DNA from: Clostridia bacterium
Lineage (GTDB): Bacteria; UBA6262; WVXT01
Assembly: GCA_030671905.1 (NCBI GenBank)
Contig: DAOVHK010000073.1
Span: 1-7,526 of the forward strand
Length of the DNA stretch: 7,526 bases
Reading direction: 5' to 3'
The notes beneath the pieces were generated by a model that saw only the letters and a list, made by a program, of their open reading frames with translations, was not told where the DNA came from and did no database searches. Made by a program: the position numbers and the translations under genes. This document shows, one piece after another, positions 1 to 6,384 of this stretch. Numbering within the stretch: the stretch's first letter is position 1; every line of letters starts with the position of its first letter.

Positions 1-516
1 ATCTATAGCTGTTCTCAAGCAATCTTCAAGGTCTCTTATCCTTTTTTCTTTTCCCTTCGGCGAAATCGGAGATTTTGCTTTTACTTTACGAACTCGAGTG
101 TCTGAAATGGTGGGCTTTAAATCTATAATTATGGAGTTCTTTTCTCTCTCTGCCTGGAACGAGGAGGACCGGTTGAGCTGCAAAACAATGTAATCGAGGC
201 GGGGAGTAGCTTCTTCTCCTTTCTGTTTATACCGACAACGAATTTCTTCCACCACACCCTTATTCACCACTATTCTTTCATTCTTCCTACTATAAACATT
301 ATCATCAACAAAATTGATTATCAGCCTGGGAGGTGAGTCCAGATTGAAGCAAGTGTAGTCTACTGGCCCAGTATTAATCAACACCACCCTTGTCCTTCCA
401 GCCACCTCTTCCACCCTTATCTCCTCCAATTGGGCAATTTTTGCGCCCCAGGCCCCAAAAACAAAGGCCATTAGTGACAGGATAATTAAAGCAACAATTC
501 TGGTAAATTTATACAT
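1..516 (-). CDS. AMIN-domain envelope protein, N-terminal part (3' end outside the window)
   Basis: An open frame of 172 codons runs leftward from ATG at 516-514 to the window edge without a stop, so the C-terminal part is missing. Residues 1 to about 25 form a signal peptide or N-terminal membrane segment: basic MYKFTR, then a hydrophobic run, then GAWGAK. Residues about 29-134 look like an AMIN domain: EEIRVEEVAGRTRVVL opening, the SPPRLIINF core strand, and a closing strand NSIIIDLKP. From about 140 the chain becomes a basic, lysine-rich linker. AMIN domains target periplasmic proteins to peptidoglycan or the cell envelope and occur in PilQ-type secretins and N-acetylmuramoyl-L-alanine amidases; which partner follows cannot be seen here. 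The start is supported by a GAGG Shine-Dalgarno (minus strand, 526-523) six bases upstream and by the signal peptide. The gene is transcribed divergently from the large secreted protein and has a long structured leader. Confidence 0.82.
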   Translation of the reverse strand, partial: MYKFTRIVALIILSLMAFVFGAWGAKIAQLEEIRVEEVAGRTRVVLINTGPVDYTCFNLDSPPRLIINFVDDNVYSRKNERIVVNKGVVEEIRCRYKQKGEEATPRLDYIVLQLNRSSSFQAEREKNSIIIDLKPTISDTRVRKVKAKSPISPKGKEKRIRDLEDCLRTAID

Positions 517-528
517 TTTATACCTCGA

Positions 529-587
529 ATTCTGGAGTCCCTGCGAAAGCAAGGGTTTCCCTCCCTTTCGGGAGGAGTCCAGTGAAT
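529..587. repeat. Palindromic REP-like element with two GAAA/TTTC-capped hairpins
   Basis: CTGGA (532-536) pairs with TCCAG (578-582), with weaker pairing continuing outward between ATT and AAT. Inside are two hairpins: 539-544 with 549-555 closed by GAAA, and CCTCCC 560-565 with GGGAGG 570-575 closed by TTTC. GGAGTCC occurs as a direct repeat at 534-540 and 574-580. The layout resembles the dispersed TGGATTCCCGC-TTTC-GCGGGAA palindromes found between genes in many bacterial genomes. On the minus strand it lies directly upstream of the AMIN ribosome-binding site, so it could also affect translation or mRNA stability. Family membership is inferred from a single copy. Confidence 0.5.
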
Positions 588-610
588 AACTCAAATTCTG
601 ACCCTCCGAA

Positions 611-649
611 ATAAAAAGGGAGAAGCGCCTGTTGAACAGAACTTCTCCC
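611..649 (-). terminator. Intrinsic terminator within the AMIN-gene leader
   Basis: On the minus strand GGGAGAAG (649-642) pairs perfectly with CTTCTCCC (625-618). The loop contains a small CTGT/ACAG hairpin. The stem is followed at once by TTTTTAT (617-611), a U-rich tail. There is no T tract on the plus strand, so it works leftward only. It lies between the AMIN promoter and the AMIN start codon, which suggests conditional (attenuation) use rather than end-of-gene termination. No gene ends here on the minus strand. Confidence 0.65.
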
Positions 650-675
650 CTGTTCTATAATTTAACCCAACAGGC
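627..675 (-). promoter_or_regulatory. Alternative (antiterminator-like) hairpin competing with the leader terminator
   Basis: On the minus strand GCCTGTTG (675-668) is the perfect complement of CAACAGGC (634-627), and nested inside it GAACAG (655-650) pairs with CTGTTC (639-634; the base at 634 can join only one of the two stems). Both right-hand arms lie in the loop of the terminator, while the left-hand arms lie upstream of it. The two folds therefore exclude each other, barring a pseudoknot. This is what an antiterminator or a riboswitch switching helix looks like; the triggering signal is unknown. Confidence 0.45.
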
Positions 676-711
676 AAGGCTTTCCCCATCTTTATTTTTG
701 CTTTTGATACT

Positions 712-717
712 ATTATA
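712..717 (-). promoter_or_regulatory. -10 element (TATAAT) of the AMIN-gene promoter
   Basis: The minus strand reads a perfect TATAAT here. No good TTGACA lies 17 bp upstream. Instead, the space is occupied by phased TTWACA-like boxes, the last of which (732-727) ends 9 bp before the -10. A weak -35 replaced by activator boxes is typical of response-regulator-dependent promoters. The expected start of transcription is near 705. Confidence 0.6.
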
Positions 718-726
718 TATTACTGA

Positions 727-765
727 TGTTACAAATTTGTAAGAAAATTGTAAAAATTTTGTAAA
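727..765 (-). promoter_or_regulatory. Array of four 11-bp-phased TTWACA-like boxes facing the AMIN gene
   Basis: On the minus strand the hexamers TTTACA (765-760), TTTACA (754-749), CTTACA (743-738) and GTAACA (732-727) start exactly 11 bp apart. The 5-bp spacers are AT-rich. Direct hexamer repeats with an 11-bp period are the known operator form of OmpR/PhoB-family winged-helix regulators (TTAACA-like repeats for Bacillus PhoP; 11-bp units for E. coli PhoB). The array ends 9 bp before TATAAT. Which regulator binds is inference. Confidence 0.6.
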
Positions 766-785
766 CTTTTTAATTCCCGAAAACG

Positions 786-835
786 TTTACAAAAAATTAA
801 CAAAAAATTAACATTTCCTTAACCTAAACATAACA
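786..835 (+). promoter_or_regulatory. Array of five 11-bp-phased TTWACA-like boxes facing the giant secreted-protein gene
   Basis: TTTACA (786-791), TTAACA (797-802), TTAACA (808-813), TTAACC (819-824) and ATAACA (830-835) start exactly 11 bp apart, the same form as the leftward array. The first four boxes mirror the four leftward boxes about a dyad centre at 775.5; the fifth is an extra 11-bp step. The last box ends 9 bp before TATACT, exactly as in the leftward array. The pair TTAAC-N6-TTAAC also fits the TTAA-N7-TTAA spacing known for CtrA, another OmpR-family regulator. Confidence 0.62.
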
Positions 836-844
836 TAGTTGGAT

Positions 845-850
845 TATACT
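845..850 (+). promoter_or_regulatory. -10 element (TATACT) of the giant secreted-protein gene/operon
   Basis: TATACT matches the consensus -10 at five of six positions. No clear -35 is present at normal spacing; the region is filled by the phased boxes ending at 835. Transcription would begin near 857, giving a leader of about 33 nt to the ATG at 890 or 96 nt to the ATG at 953. Confidence 0.5.
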
Positions 851-851
851 T

Positions 852-939
852 AAAGCAGAAGTTGATAAGAAAGGGAGGTAACTGGGGAAATGAATAAGAA
901 AAAAGCAGAAGTTGACAGGAAACGGAGGTATTTGGGGAA
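852..939 (+). repeat. Tandem duplication of the ribosome-binding/start region
   Basis: Positions 852-889 and 902-939 are 38-base direct repeats offset by 50 bp, with 5 mismatches. Each runs from AAAGCAGAAGTTGA through GGAGGT to TGGGGAA. In copy 1 the repeat is followed immediately by ATGAATAAG (890). In copy 2 a 13-base insertion (940-952) comes before the matching ATGAATAAA (953). The duplicated unit therefore contains a Shine-Dalgarno and a start codon, and the two starts are in frame, 63 bp apart. Confidence 0.8.
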
Positions 940-3900
940 GAGGGACAATACTATGAATAAAAGATTTTATGGAAAATTATTATTGTTAGGGTGTCTGGTA
1001 TTAGCTCTCATACCTTCCCTTGTATATGCTGACCAATATTCAATGCTGAAGGTTGAGACCTTCCCTGTTGTGGGAAACACCGACGTAACTAAGGGAGTTC
1101 AGTTTGAAATTAAAGTAATAGCCTGTAATGAATTTGGGAACCAAATCACTCCGGCTACGCTCGGTTGGAATTACGCCCAATTTGCACATGTCATTTTTCA
1201 GTCGAATGACCCTAATGCCCAGATTAAGAATAATTTGGGTGTGTGGGTTTCAATGACCAGCCCACCTTTTGATACACGAGTGGGTCCGGGCGGTGACAGG
1301 ATTTTCCAAGTAATTTTAAATACTGTAGGAGACGATAAAAGAATCACAGTTCAACAGAATCCAGCCTTTTGGGCTGGTATTATTGATGGATATCTCGATT
1401 TCAAGGTGCACGACTTTGTCGACCATTTTGACATTAGTATCCCTCCCGGCTCTCAAACAGCAGGGGTTGCTTTTAACATTACAGTATATGCTAAAGATAT
1501 TAATGATAATATAGCAGAAACATTCAATGACAATGTAGATATCTGGGCTGTCATCCCCCCAGCTTATACATATGAACCAAACATGAGTCCTGCCACGATT
1601 GCTGGAAGTTCATTCATTGATGGCGTGGCTATTATTCCAGTTACAATTTATGGTTCCCATCCAGTCTCCCGCTTAGTTAAGGTCAAATGCGAAAATACAG
1701 TTATGCATGGTGGCTTCTATGCACAAGGAGAGAGCGCTGACTTCGTGGTAAACCCGAATTCTTATACCAAAATTCTATTACTTGTTCCCGGAGAGCAGCA
1801 CCGACCGGGCAGGCTAATTGGTTCGGGAAAGGAGGGTTTTCCAGATAATCAGACTGCAGGTGTGGCTTTTAATGTACAGGTTTATACAACGGATGAATAC
1901 TGGAATCCTATCTTTGCCAGTGTTCCTATAACCTTTACCTCCAGTGACCTGGCAGCAGACCTTCCTGCTTTACCAACAATGACTACCAATCCGGAAACCT
2001 TTCCTGTGACCTTTCGCACCGTTGGCCTGGGAACACAATGGATAAGGATAACCGAAGGTGCTAAGGAAAGTGCAAGCACAGATATCCCTGTTGAACCTAA
2101 CGATATATTCTATTTTACATTCGACAGTAATATAGCGAGTCCACAGAAGACCACAGACCCATTTCAAATTAATCTTACAGCCTATGACGCAGATAATAAT
2201 GTGGCAGACTATAATCAACAAGCACAATTAAGCTGCACCATGGGTGCTGAGTATGCAATTCCAGATACTATACAATTTACTAATGGAACAGGGAGTGCCT
2301 GGGTCCAGGTAACAAAGATGGGATTGGTCAAAATTATTGTTGACGATGGCACCCATTTTGTAGAGAGTAACCAGTTTCTCGTTCTTGCTGGAGACTTTAA
2401 TCAATTGCTGGTCCTTCTGGATGGAGAAACCCATACCCCGGGACTGGGAAATGGTAAGGCTGGCACTCCAAATTCAATCAATGCAGGAGATTCAACGACT
2501 GTTACTATCATAGCCTGTGATGATTATTGGAATCCGAAAGCGCTCGCGGTAGAGATAAATGATATAAGTTCCCTTACCGGGCATATAGTGCCACCATTGC
2601 TTCCATTTAACCTGGCAGCTGATGGGACAGGGCAGTGCCCGGTTACTTTTAGAACTGCCTATGATGCAGCGACGCGCGCTGATGAACCACAGACTATAAC
2701 AGTCAGTGGCGGCGGTAGAACCACTACCTCGAGTGCCATTACTGTTAATCCTGGAAATTACGACAGATTAGTACTTGTTGCTTCCGGTGAGCAACTCGAC
2801 CCGGGCACATTTGATGCCGATGGAAAGAGTGGTTCTCCTGCTACACAGGTTGCTGGCACTCCCTTTACTTTAACCGTGGCTGCCACAGATTCCTACTGGA
2901 ATCCTGTAAATAGCGGATTTCCTGTAACTATAGACTTTAATTCAGGAGATTCCCACGCGGACGTTCTTTTTGCAGGATTGTCCCAGGGAAGTGCTGTGGG
3001 TATGGGAGCCAGGATAAAAGATTTCGCTGCCACTCTAATTACGCTTGCTTCTCCGCAATGGGTAACTGTAACCGGTGGCGGTAAGATGACTCAAGTCAAC
3101 ATCCCTGTTACCCATGGTCCACTGGACCACTTTGCATTCGGTAACATTGCAGATTGCACTGCCGGCGATACTATTTTCAATGTCACCATTACTGCTCAGG
3201 ACCAATACAATAACAGAGTTTTAAGCTTCAATCAAACCGCCACTTTATCATCAACTACTGGAGGAAATACATTTGTTCCTACCACGGCAACCTTTATTAA
3301 TGGACAATCTATAATTAATGTAATAATTTATAAGGCCACATTTCCAGGCACTGCAAAACTTACCTGTACTTATGGGGGCAAATCAGGAGAAAGTAACCCA
3401 TTCGTTGTAAATCTTGGACCTTACGCAAAGCTTGTTCTCATCCTTCCCGGACAAACTTACGAGCCTGGTAACATAGTAGAACAGGGAAAGAGTGGTGCTC
3501 CATTTCCCTACACCGTGGGTAATCCTCCCATTGAAACTATAGTTTATGCTATTGACCAGTATTGGAACAAGGTTCATCCTCCAGACCCTGAACCCCTGGT
3601 AGAGATTGCTACGGCGGATCCAACCCATTACCTGAGCGTGGACCCTGTTAATCCCTGGACACTGAGTAATGGTGAGGCTACTTTCTGGACAACTCTTAAA
3701 ACAGCAGCCACTGGACAGGTTCTAATTGCTACAGACTTAGGAACTGGCATCAATGATACTAGTACGATTGATGTAAATCCAGGGGCTTTTGATAAATTGC
3801 AGATAATTGCTCCTGATGAAATTCCAGACCCGGGAAGCGAGCTGGGAAAAATAGGGACCGTTCAATCTCAGGTAGCAGGGGTGAGTTTCGACCTTACAGT

Positions 3901-6367
3901 TAGGGCGGTTGACCAACACTGGAATTTGATACCTACTATAAATGGGGAAAGCATCGACCTTATCTCTGCTATAGACATCGGTCTGGATGCCAGATATACA
4001 CCCAAGCCTTTTGTAGCGGGTGTAACGAACTTTACGATATGGCTTGATGGGAACAATCAAGACATAGATGTCACTGCCATAAGTCTTCAGCCTCCTCCCT
4101 TTGTCAACCAGGATACAGTAATGATTCATGTGGATAGAGGTTATAATTATGTTGTAGAAGTGCCCACTTCTTGTAAGGCTGGCACCTTATCGACAAATGT
4201 ATTTTCCATGAAAGTTAAACTGGTAGATACGAGTGGCGTTACAGTAACAGACGCTAATAACTGGTTCACGATGGCTCCCTGTTTAGCAATAGACCACTCT
4301 CCTGCCACAAATCCAAATGGTCTGGGAGTAGAAGACTATAAATTAACCAATGGAGAGGCTACTTTTGACCAGAGTTACGATATAGTGGAAGTAATCTCTA
4401 TAGCAGTGAGTGATACTTTTGGGAGAGGGCCTGTGTTCAGCTCTGGCATAGATGTTCGTGAGACGGGGCTGAGGTATAGAGTAGATGTGCCTGGTGGAGC
4501 TACTGCAGGGGAAGTGTTTGAGATGACTGTAAGCCTGATTGACATCGGGACCGGGAAAGTAGTACCCAGCAGGGACAGGGAAGTCAATCTGGTTCCCATT
4601 TCTGGCGCAGAGCCTGGAAGGGAAGGGCGTCTTTATGTTACTAATGTAGGGCTATCCAGAGGCACGTGGAAGATTACTAACCAGTGGTATACAAAGGCAG
4701 AAACAATTTCTATAAAAGCTTCCGATGCTCAAATTTACGTGCCAGCAGCAGAAGATAATTCCAGTCTTCCTTTCCAGTTTATACCAGGAGGACTGAAGAA
4801 GTTGCAGATTTTGGCCCCGGGTGAAGAGCCAAGGCCGGGCGAGATGGCTTACATTGAGACTGGTAAAGATAGTAACAACATCCAGGTTCAGGGAACTGAA
4901 ATCGATTTTCTGGTCACGGTTCAGGCTGTAGACCAGTACTGGAATCTGGTCGATGGATTCAGTGGAGGAGCTGTTTATCTATCCTCGAATAGCTCTTTCA
5001 GTTCTAACCCTGTGGAATCATCGTTTACTTTTGGGCAGGCAACTTTCATCGTTACCCCCCATCAGGCAGGTCCATCTTTTACTCTCAAGGCAGAAGCTAA
5101 AAGCCCAACTGGTTTAGAACCCCAATCTGTTACCATTCCCATGGAAGTAGCTGAGTACCAGATTACCAGCACTGTGCTTGGTGCCAGAACTATCGACCCA
5201 TTTAAATTGATTATTGAACTCGTTGACCCTCAGACAGGTCTGCCTAAAAGCGGGGCGAACAATACATTCATATTGACTCCTTGTACAGTTAGTGGTGAAG
5301 ATGCTCCAGGCAATTGGACGAAAGTGGGAGGGGCATCAGCGCTGAATAATGGACAAGCAGAAATCTGGGTAAGATATGATACAGTAGGAAAGATTTATTT
5401 CAGGGTAACCGATGATTTTGGTCGTCCTGCAGCATATACTGATGTTATAGATATTAAGCCAGTGGGGCTGCGCTATGACTTAGAGGCTCCTGGAAAGGTG
5501 GAAGCTGGTAAAGAATTTTCTCTTACGGTTAGATTAATTGATACCGGAGCAGAAAACCCAATCACTCCCAATGAATATACCAGACAGGTAAAATTGGTTG
5601 CCTGTTCTTCTCCTCAAGGGACGCCGGCTGAGGGAGAATTGAAGATAAAAAATCTCTATTTACAGGGAGGAACAATAACCGTTATTCAGAGTTACAACTT
5701 TGCTCACGATATCTATATTGAAGCTTCCGATGCCAAAGTTTATAACCCTGCATCTGCACTGGGACGCACTGCTGACATTGAAGTTATCGGTGCACCAGAA
5801 ACAGTAATGAAATTGGATGGAGTGTATAATGAAATGAATGGTGCACTATATTTGAGAAGTAGTACACTTATAAGTATTATGTGTACATCTGATATTGTAG
5901 CAGAGGCCATCCTTTATAGAGACAATGGTGCCGACTGGAAGACCTATGTCGAACCATTTGCCCTTTCTCCAGGAGCCCATGCCATAGAGTACTACGGAAT
6001 AGATAAGTATGGGCATATGGAGGAGATAAATGAGAGCAAGACAATTTATGTCTCTTTCTTTAGCGCTGGCGCGGATGGAGTCCTCAATCGACCCAATCCG
6101 TTCCGTGCAGGCAGACAGGATACTTTAATAGAATATAATCTCGAGGAGCCTTCCAATGTAACCATTACAATTTACGACCTATTCGGCCAGGAAGTCTGGC
6201 GTGAAAGTTATCGGGCAGGAGAAAACGGTGGAATTGAAGCGAATAGCGTTCCCTGGGATGGAAGGAACCTCTCCGGAGAAGTGGTGGGAAATGGAGGCTA
6301 TATCTGCCGGGTCTGGGTGGAGAAAGAAAAGAGACATATGTTAAGGAAGATTGCTGTTGCTAAATAA
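890..6367 (+). CDS. Giant secreted surface protein with repeated Ig-like modules and a FlgD-like/T9SS-like C-terminal domain
   Basis: The product is 1825 residues, numbered from the ATG at 890. That start has GGGAGGT 10 bases upstream. The in-frame ATG at 953 (Met22; GAGGG 8 bases upstream) gives a more usual signal peptide: MNKRFYGK, a hydrophobic stretch, then LVYA/DQ with cleavage after about residue 47; either start is possible. The mature chain is almost all beta-rich Ig/filamin-like modules: an N module (about 52-173), filamin-like F modules (178-288, 405-500, 745-841), six Y modules marked by PGE...PG, GKxG and a YWN triplet (295-402, 505-620, 625-742, 845-963, 968-1083, 1303-1420), and two paired C1-C2 blocks (1086-1299, 1422-1636). 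An OmpL47-like domain (about 1637-1725; the PFALSPGAHAIEYYGIDKYG motif) follows, then a FlgD-like C-terminal domain (about 1730-1825). No catalytic motif was seen, so a structural, adhesive or surface-layer role is likely. It is cotranscribed with the PorV-like gene 17 bp downstream. The exact function is unknown. Confidence 0.9.
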   Translation: MNKKKAEVDRKRRYLGKRDNTMNKRFYGKLLLLGCLVLALIPSLVYADQYSMLKVETFPVVGNTDVTKGVQFEIKVIACNEFGNQITPATLGWNYAQFAHVIFQSNDPNAQIKNNLGVWVSMTSPPFDTRVGPGGDRIFQVILNTVGDDKRITVQQNPAFWAGIIDGYLDFKVHDFVDHFDISIPPGSQTAGVAFNITVYAKDINDNIAETFNDNVDIWAVIPPAYTYEPNMSPATIAGSSFIDGVAIIPVTIYGSHPVSRLVKVKCENTVMHGGFYAQGESADFVVNPNSYTKILLLVPGEQHRPGRLIGSGKEGFPDNQTAGVAFNVQVYTTDEYWNPIFASVPITFTSSDLAADLPALPTMTTNPETFPVTFRTVGLGTQWIRITEGAKESASTDIPVEPNDIFYFTFDSNIASPQKTTDPFQINLTAYDADNNVADYNQQAQLSCTMGAEYAIPDTIQFTNGTGSAWVQVTKMGLVKIIVDDGTHFVESNQFLVLAGDFNQLLVLLDGETHTPGLGNGKAGTPNSINAGDSTTVTIIACDDYWNPKALAVEINDISSLTGHIVPPLLPFNLAADGTGQCPVTFRTAYDAATRADEPQTITVSGGGRTTTSSAITVNPGNYDRLVLVASGEQLDPGTFDADGKSGSPATQVAGTPFTLTVAATDSYWNPVNSGFPVTIDFNSGDSHADVLFAGLSQGSAVGMGARIKDFAATLITLASPQWVTVTGGGKMTQVNIPVTHGPLDHFAFGNIADCTAGDTIFNVTITAQDQYNNRVLSFNQTATLSSTTGGNTFVPTTATFINGQSIINVIIYKATFPGTAKLTCTYGGKSGESNPFVVNLGPYAKLVLILPGQTYEPGNIVEQGKSGAPFPYTVGNPPIETIVYAIDQYWNKVHPPDPEPLVEIATADPTHYLSVDPVNPWTLSNGEATFWTTLKTAATGQVLIATDLGTGINDTSTIDVNPGAFDKLQIIAPDEIPDPGSELGKIGTVQSQVAGVSFDLTVRAVDQHWNLIPTINGESIDLISAIDIGLDARYTPKPFVAGVTNFTIWLDGNNQDIDVTAISLQPPPFVNQDTVMIHVDRGYNYVVEVPTSCKAGTLSTNVFSMKVKLVDTSGVTVTDANNWFTMAPCLAIDHSPATNPNGLGVEDYKLTNGEATFDQSYDIVEVISIAVSDTFGRGPVFSSGIDVRETGLRYRVDVPGGATAGEVFEMTVSLIDIGTGKVVPSRDREVNLVPISGAEPGREGRLYVTNVGLSRGTWKITNQWYTKAETISIKASDAQIYVPAAEDNSSLPFQFIPGGLKKLQILAPGEEPRPGEMAYIETGKDSNNIQVQGTEIDFLVTVQAVDQYWNLVDGFSGGAVYLSSNSSFSSNPVESSFTFGQATFIVTPHQAGPSFTLKAEAKSPTGLEPQSVTIPMEVAEYQITSTVLGARTIDPFKLIIELVDPQTGLPKSGANNTFILTPCTVSGEDAPGNWTKVGGASALNNGQAEIWVRYDTVGKIYFRVTDDFGRPAAYTDVIDIKPVGLRYDLEAPGKVEAGKEFSLTVRLIDTGAENPITPNEYTRQVKLVACSSPQGTPAEGELKIKNLYLQGGTITVIQSYNFAHDIYIEASDAKVYNPASALGRTADIEVIGAPETVMKLDGVYNEMNGALYLRSSTLISIMCTSDIVAEAILYRDNGADWKTYVEPFALSPGAHAIEYYGIDKYGHMEEINESKTIYVSFFSAGADGVLNRPNPFRAGRQDTLIEYNLEEPSNVTITIYDLFGQEVWRESYRAGENGGIEANSVPWDGRNLSGEVVGNGGYICRVWVEKEKRHMLRKIAVAK
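1772..5149 (+). repeat. Six diverged Ig-like Y modules (PGE...PG / GKxG / YWN) within the giant protein
   Basis: The modules are encoded at 1772-2095, 2402-2749, 2762-3115, 3422-3778, 3791-4138 and 4796-5149, each about 108-119 residues. Each opens with a strand such as LLLVPGEQHRPG or LQILAPGEEPRPG, continues through a GKxG loop and an AGxxF strand, and reaches a D-x-Y-W-N motif: YWN at 337-339, 546-548, 669-671, 891-893 and 1350-1352, and HWN at 1010-1012. The same motif set (PGETxxPG...GKTGTP...DxxWN) recurs in large secreted proteins of Bacteroidota-like and candidate-phylum bacteria. The copies are strongly diverged, so this is an old protein-level repeat with no visible DNA identity. 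Confidence 0.75.
3791..5797 (+). repeat. Two copies of a ~333-residue Y-C1-C2 super-repeat in the giant protein
   Basis: Residues 968-1299 and 1303-1636 share one three-module order: a Y module, a C1 module ending in a (S/T)D-x-FGR motif (DTFGRG 1175-1180, DDFGRP 1508-1513), and a C2 module. C2 starts GLRYxxxxPG, has (L/R)LIDxG in the middle and ends in (K/E)ASDAxxYxPA (SDA 1278-1280 and 1613-1615). Both copies also share the (N/S)GxA strand and AG-x-x-F strand of the two C modules. This points to duplication of a whole three-domain block inside the gene, later than the split into module types. Confidence 0.7.
6077..6367 (+). other. FlgD-like / type IX sorting-like C-terminal domain of the giant protein
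   Basis: Residues about 1730-1825 show the usual order of this fold: NRPNPF, an IEYNL strand, VTITIYDLFGQEV, VPWDGRN, a G-x-V-x-x-G-G-Y turn, and a final strand reaching the C-terminus (HMLRKIAVAK). FlgD Ig-like domains and the C-terminal sorting domains of type IX secretion substrates share this layout. At the extreme C-terminus of a signal-peptide-bearing giant it most likely serves as a secretion or attachment signal. Dependence on a type IX system is inference. Confidence 0.72.
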
Positions 6368-6370
6368 AAT

Positions 6371-6378
6371 AGGGGGAG
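6371..6378 (+). promoter_or_regulatory. Ribosome-binding site of the PorV-like gene
   Basis: AGGGGGAG lies six bases before the ATG at 6385, inside the 17-bp gap after the stop codon of the giant gene. No promoter or terminator fits in this gap, so the downstream gene should be translated from the same mRNA. Confidence 0.7.
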
Positions 6379-6384
6379 AAGAAA

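Larger units (their letters stand above)
517..705 (-). promoter_or_regulatory. Long structured 5' leader of the AMIN-domain gene
   Basis: If transcription starts about 7 bases after the -10 at 717-712, the AMIN mRNA carries a leader of roughly 190 nt. Read on the minus strand, it contains an alternative nested hairpin (675-627), an intrinsic terminator (649-611), a three-way palindromic structure (587-529) and then the GAGG ribosome-binding site (526-523). A terminator placed between promoter and gene, overlapping a competing hairpin, is the arrangement of a transcription attenuator or riboswitch expression platform. I do not recognise a known aptamer class; the part upstream of the terminator is only about 55 nt. 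The structure is seen in the sequence; the regulatory role is inference. Confidence 0.5.

Noticed and set aside
529..675. Known riboswitch such as cyclic di-GMP, cobalamin, fluoride or preQ1 in the AMIN leader.
   Set aside because: The GAAA-capped hairpin invites a cyclic di-GMP call, but the conserved core sequences of that class are absent, and no other class consensus that I know fits.
591..689. 32-codon minus-strand ORF (ATG at 689-687 to TGA at 593-591) running through the leader terminator, a possible leader peptide.
   Set aside because: It has no Shine-Dalgarno, no run of regulatory codons and an unremarkable composition; a frame this short is expected by chance.
729..794. Perfect palindrome TTACAAATTTGTAA (729-742) and 10-bp inverted repeat TTTTGTAAAC/GTTTACAAAA (757-766, 785-794) as separate dimeric-repressor operators.
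   Set aside because: Both are explained by the phased boxes: the inverted repeat is the pair of innermost boxes facing away from each other, and the palindrome mostly overlaps the third minus-strand box.
791..812. Tandem AAAAAATTAAC x2 as a CRISPR-like or replication iteron repeat.
   Set aside because: It is only two exact copies of 11 bp and part of the longer phased promoter array; no spacers, DnaA boxes or replication gene are nearby.
986..997. LLGC in the hydrophobic signal region as a lipoprotein lipobox.
   Set aside because: The cysteine lies early in the hydrophobic stretch, which continues for about ten residues to a good LVYA/DQ signal peptidase I site; the residues after the Cys (LVLALIP) are not typical of a lipoprotein N-terminus.
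1882..4599. Several antisense open frames of 62-130 codons inside the giant gene, the longest at 3737-4129.
   Set aside because: They are shadows of the long coding frame: overlapping, with no ribosome-binding sites and no recognisable protein features.
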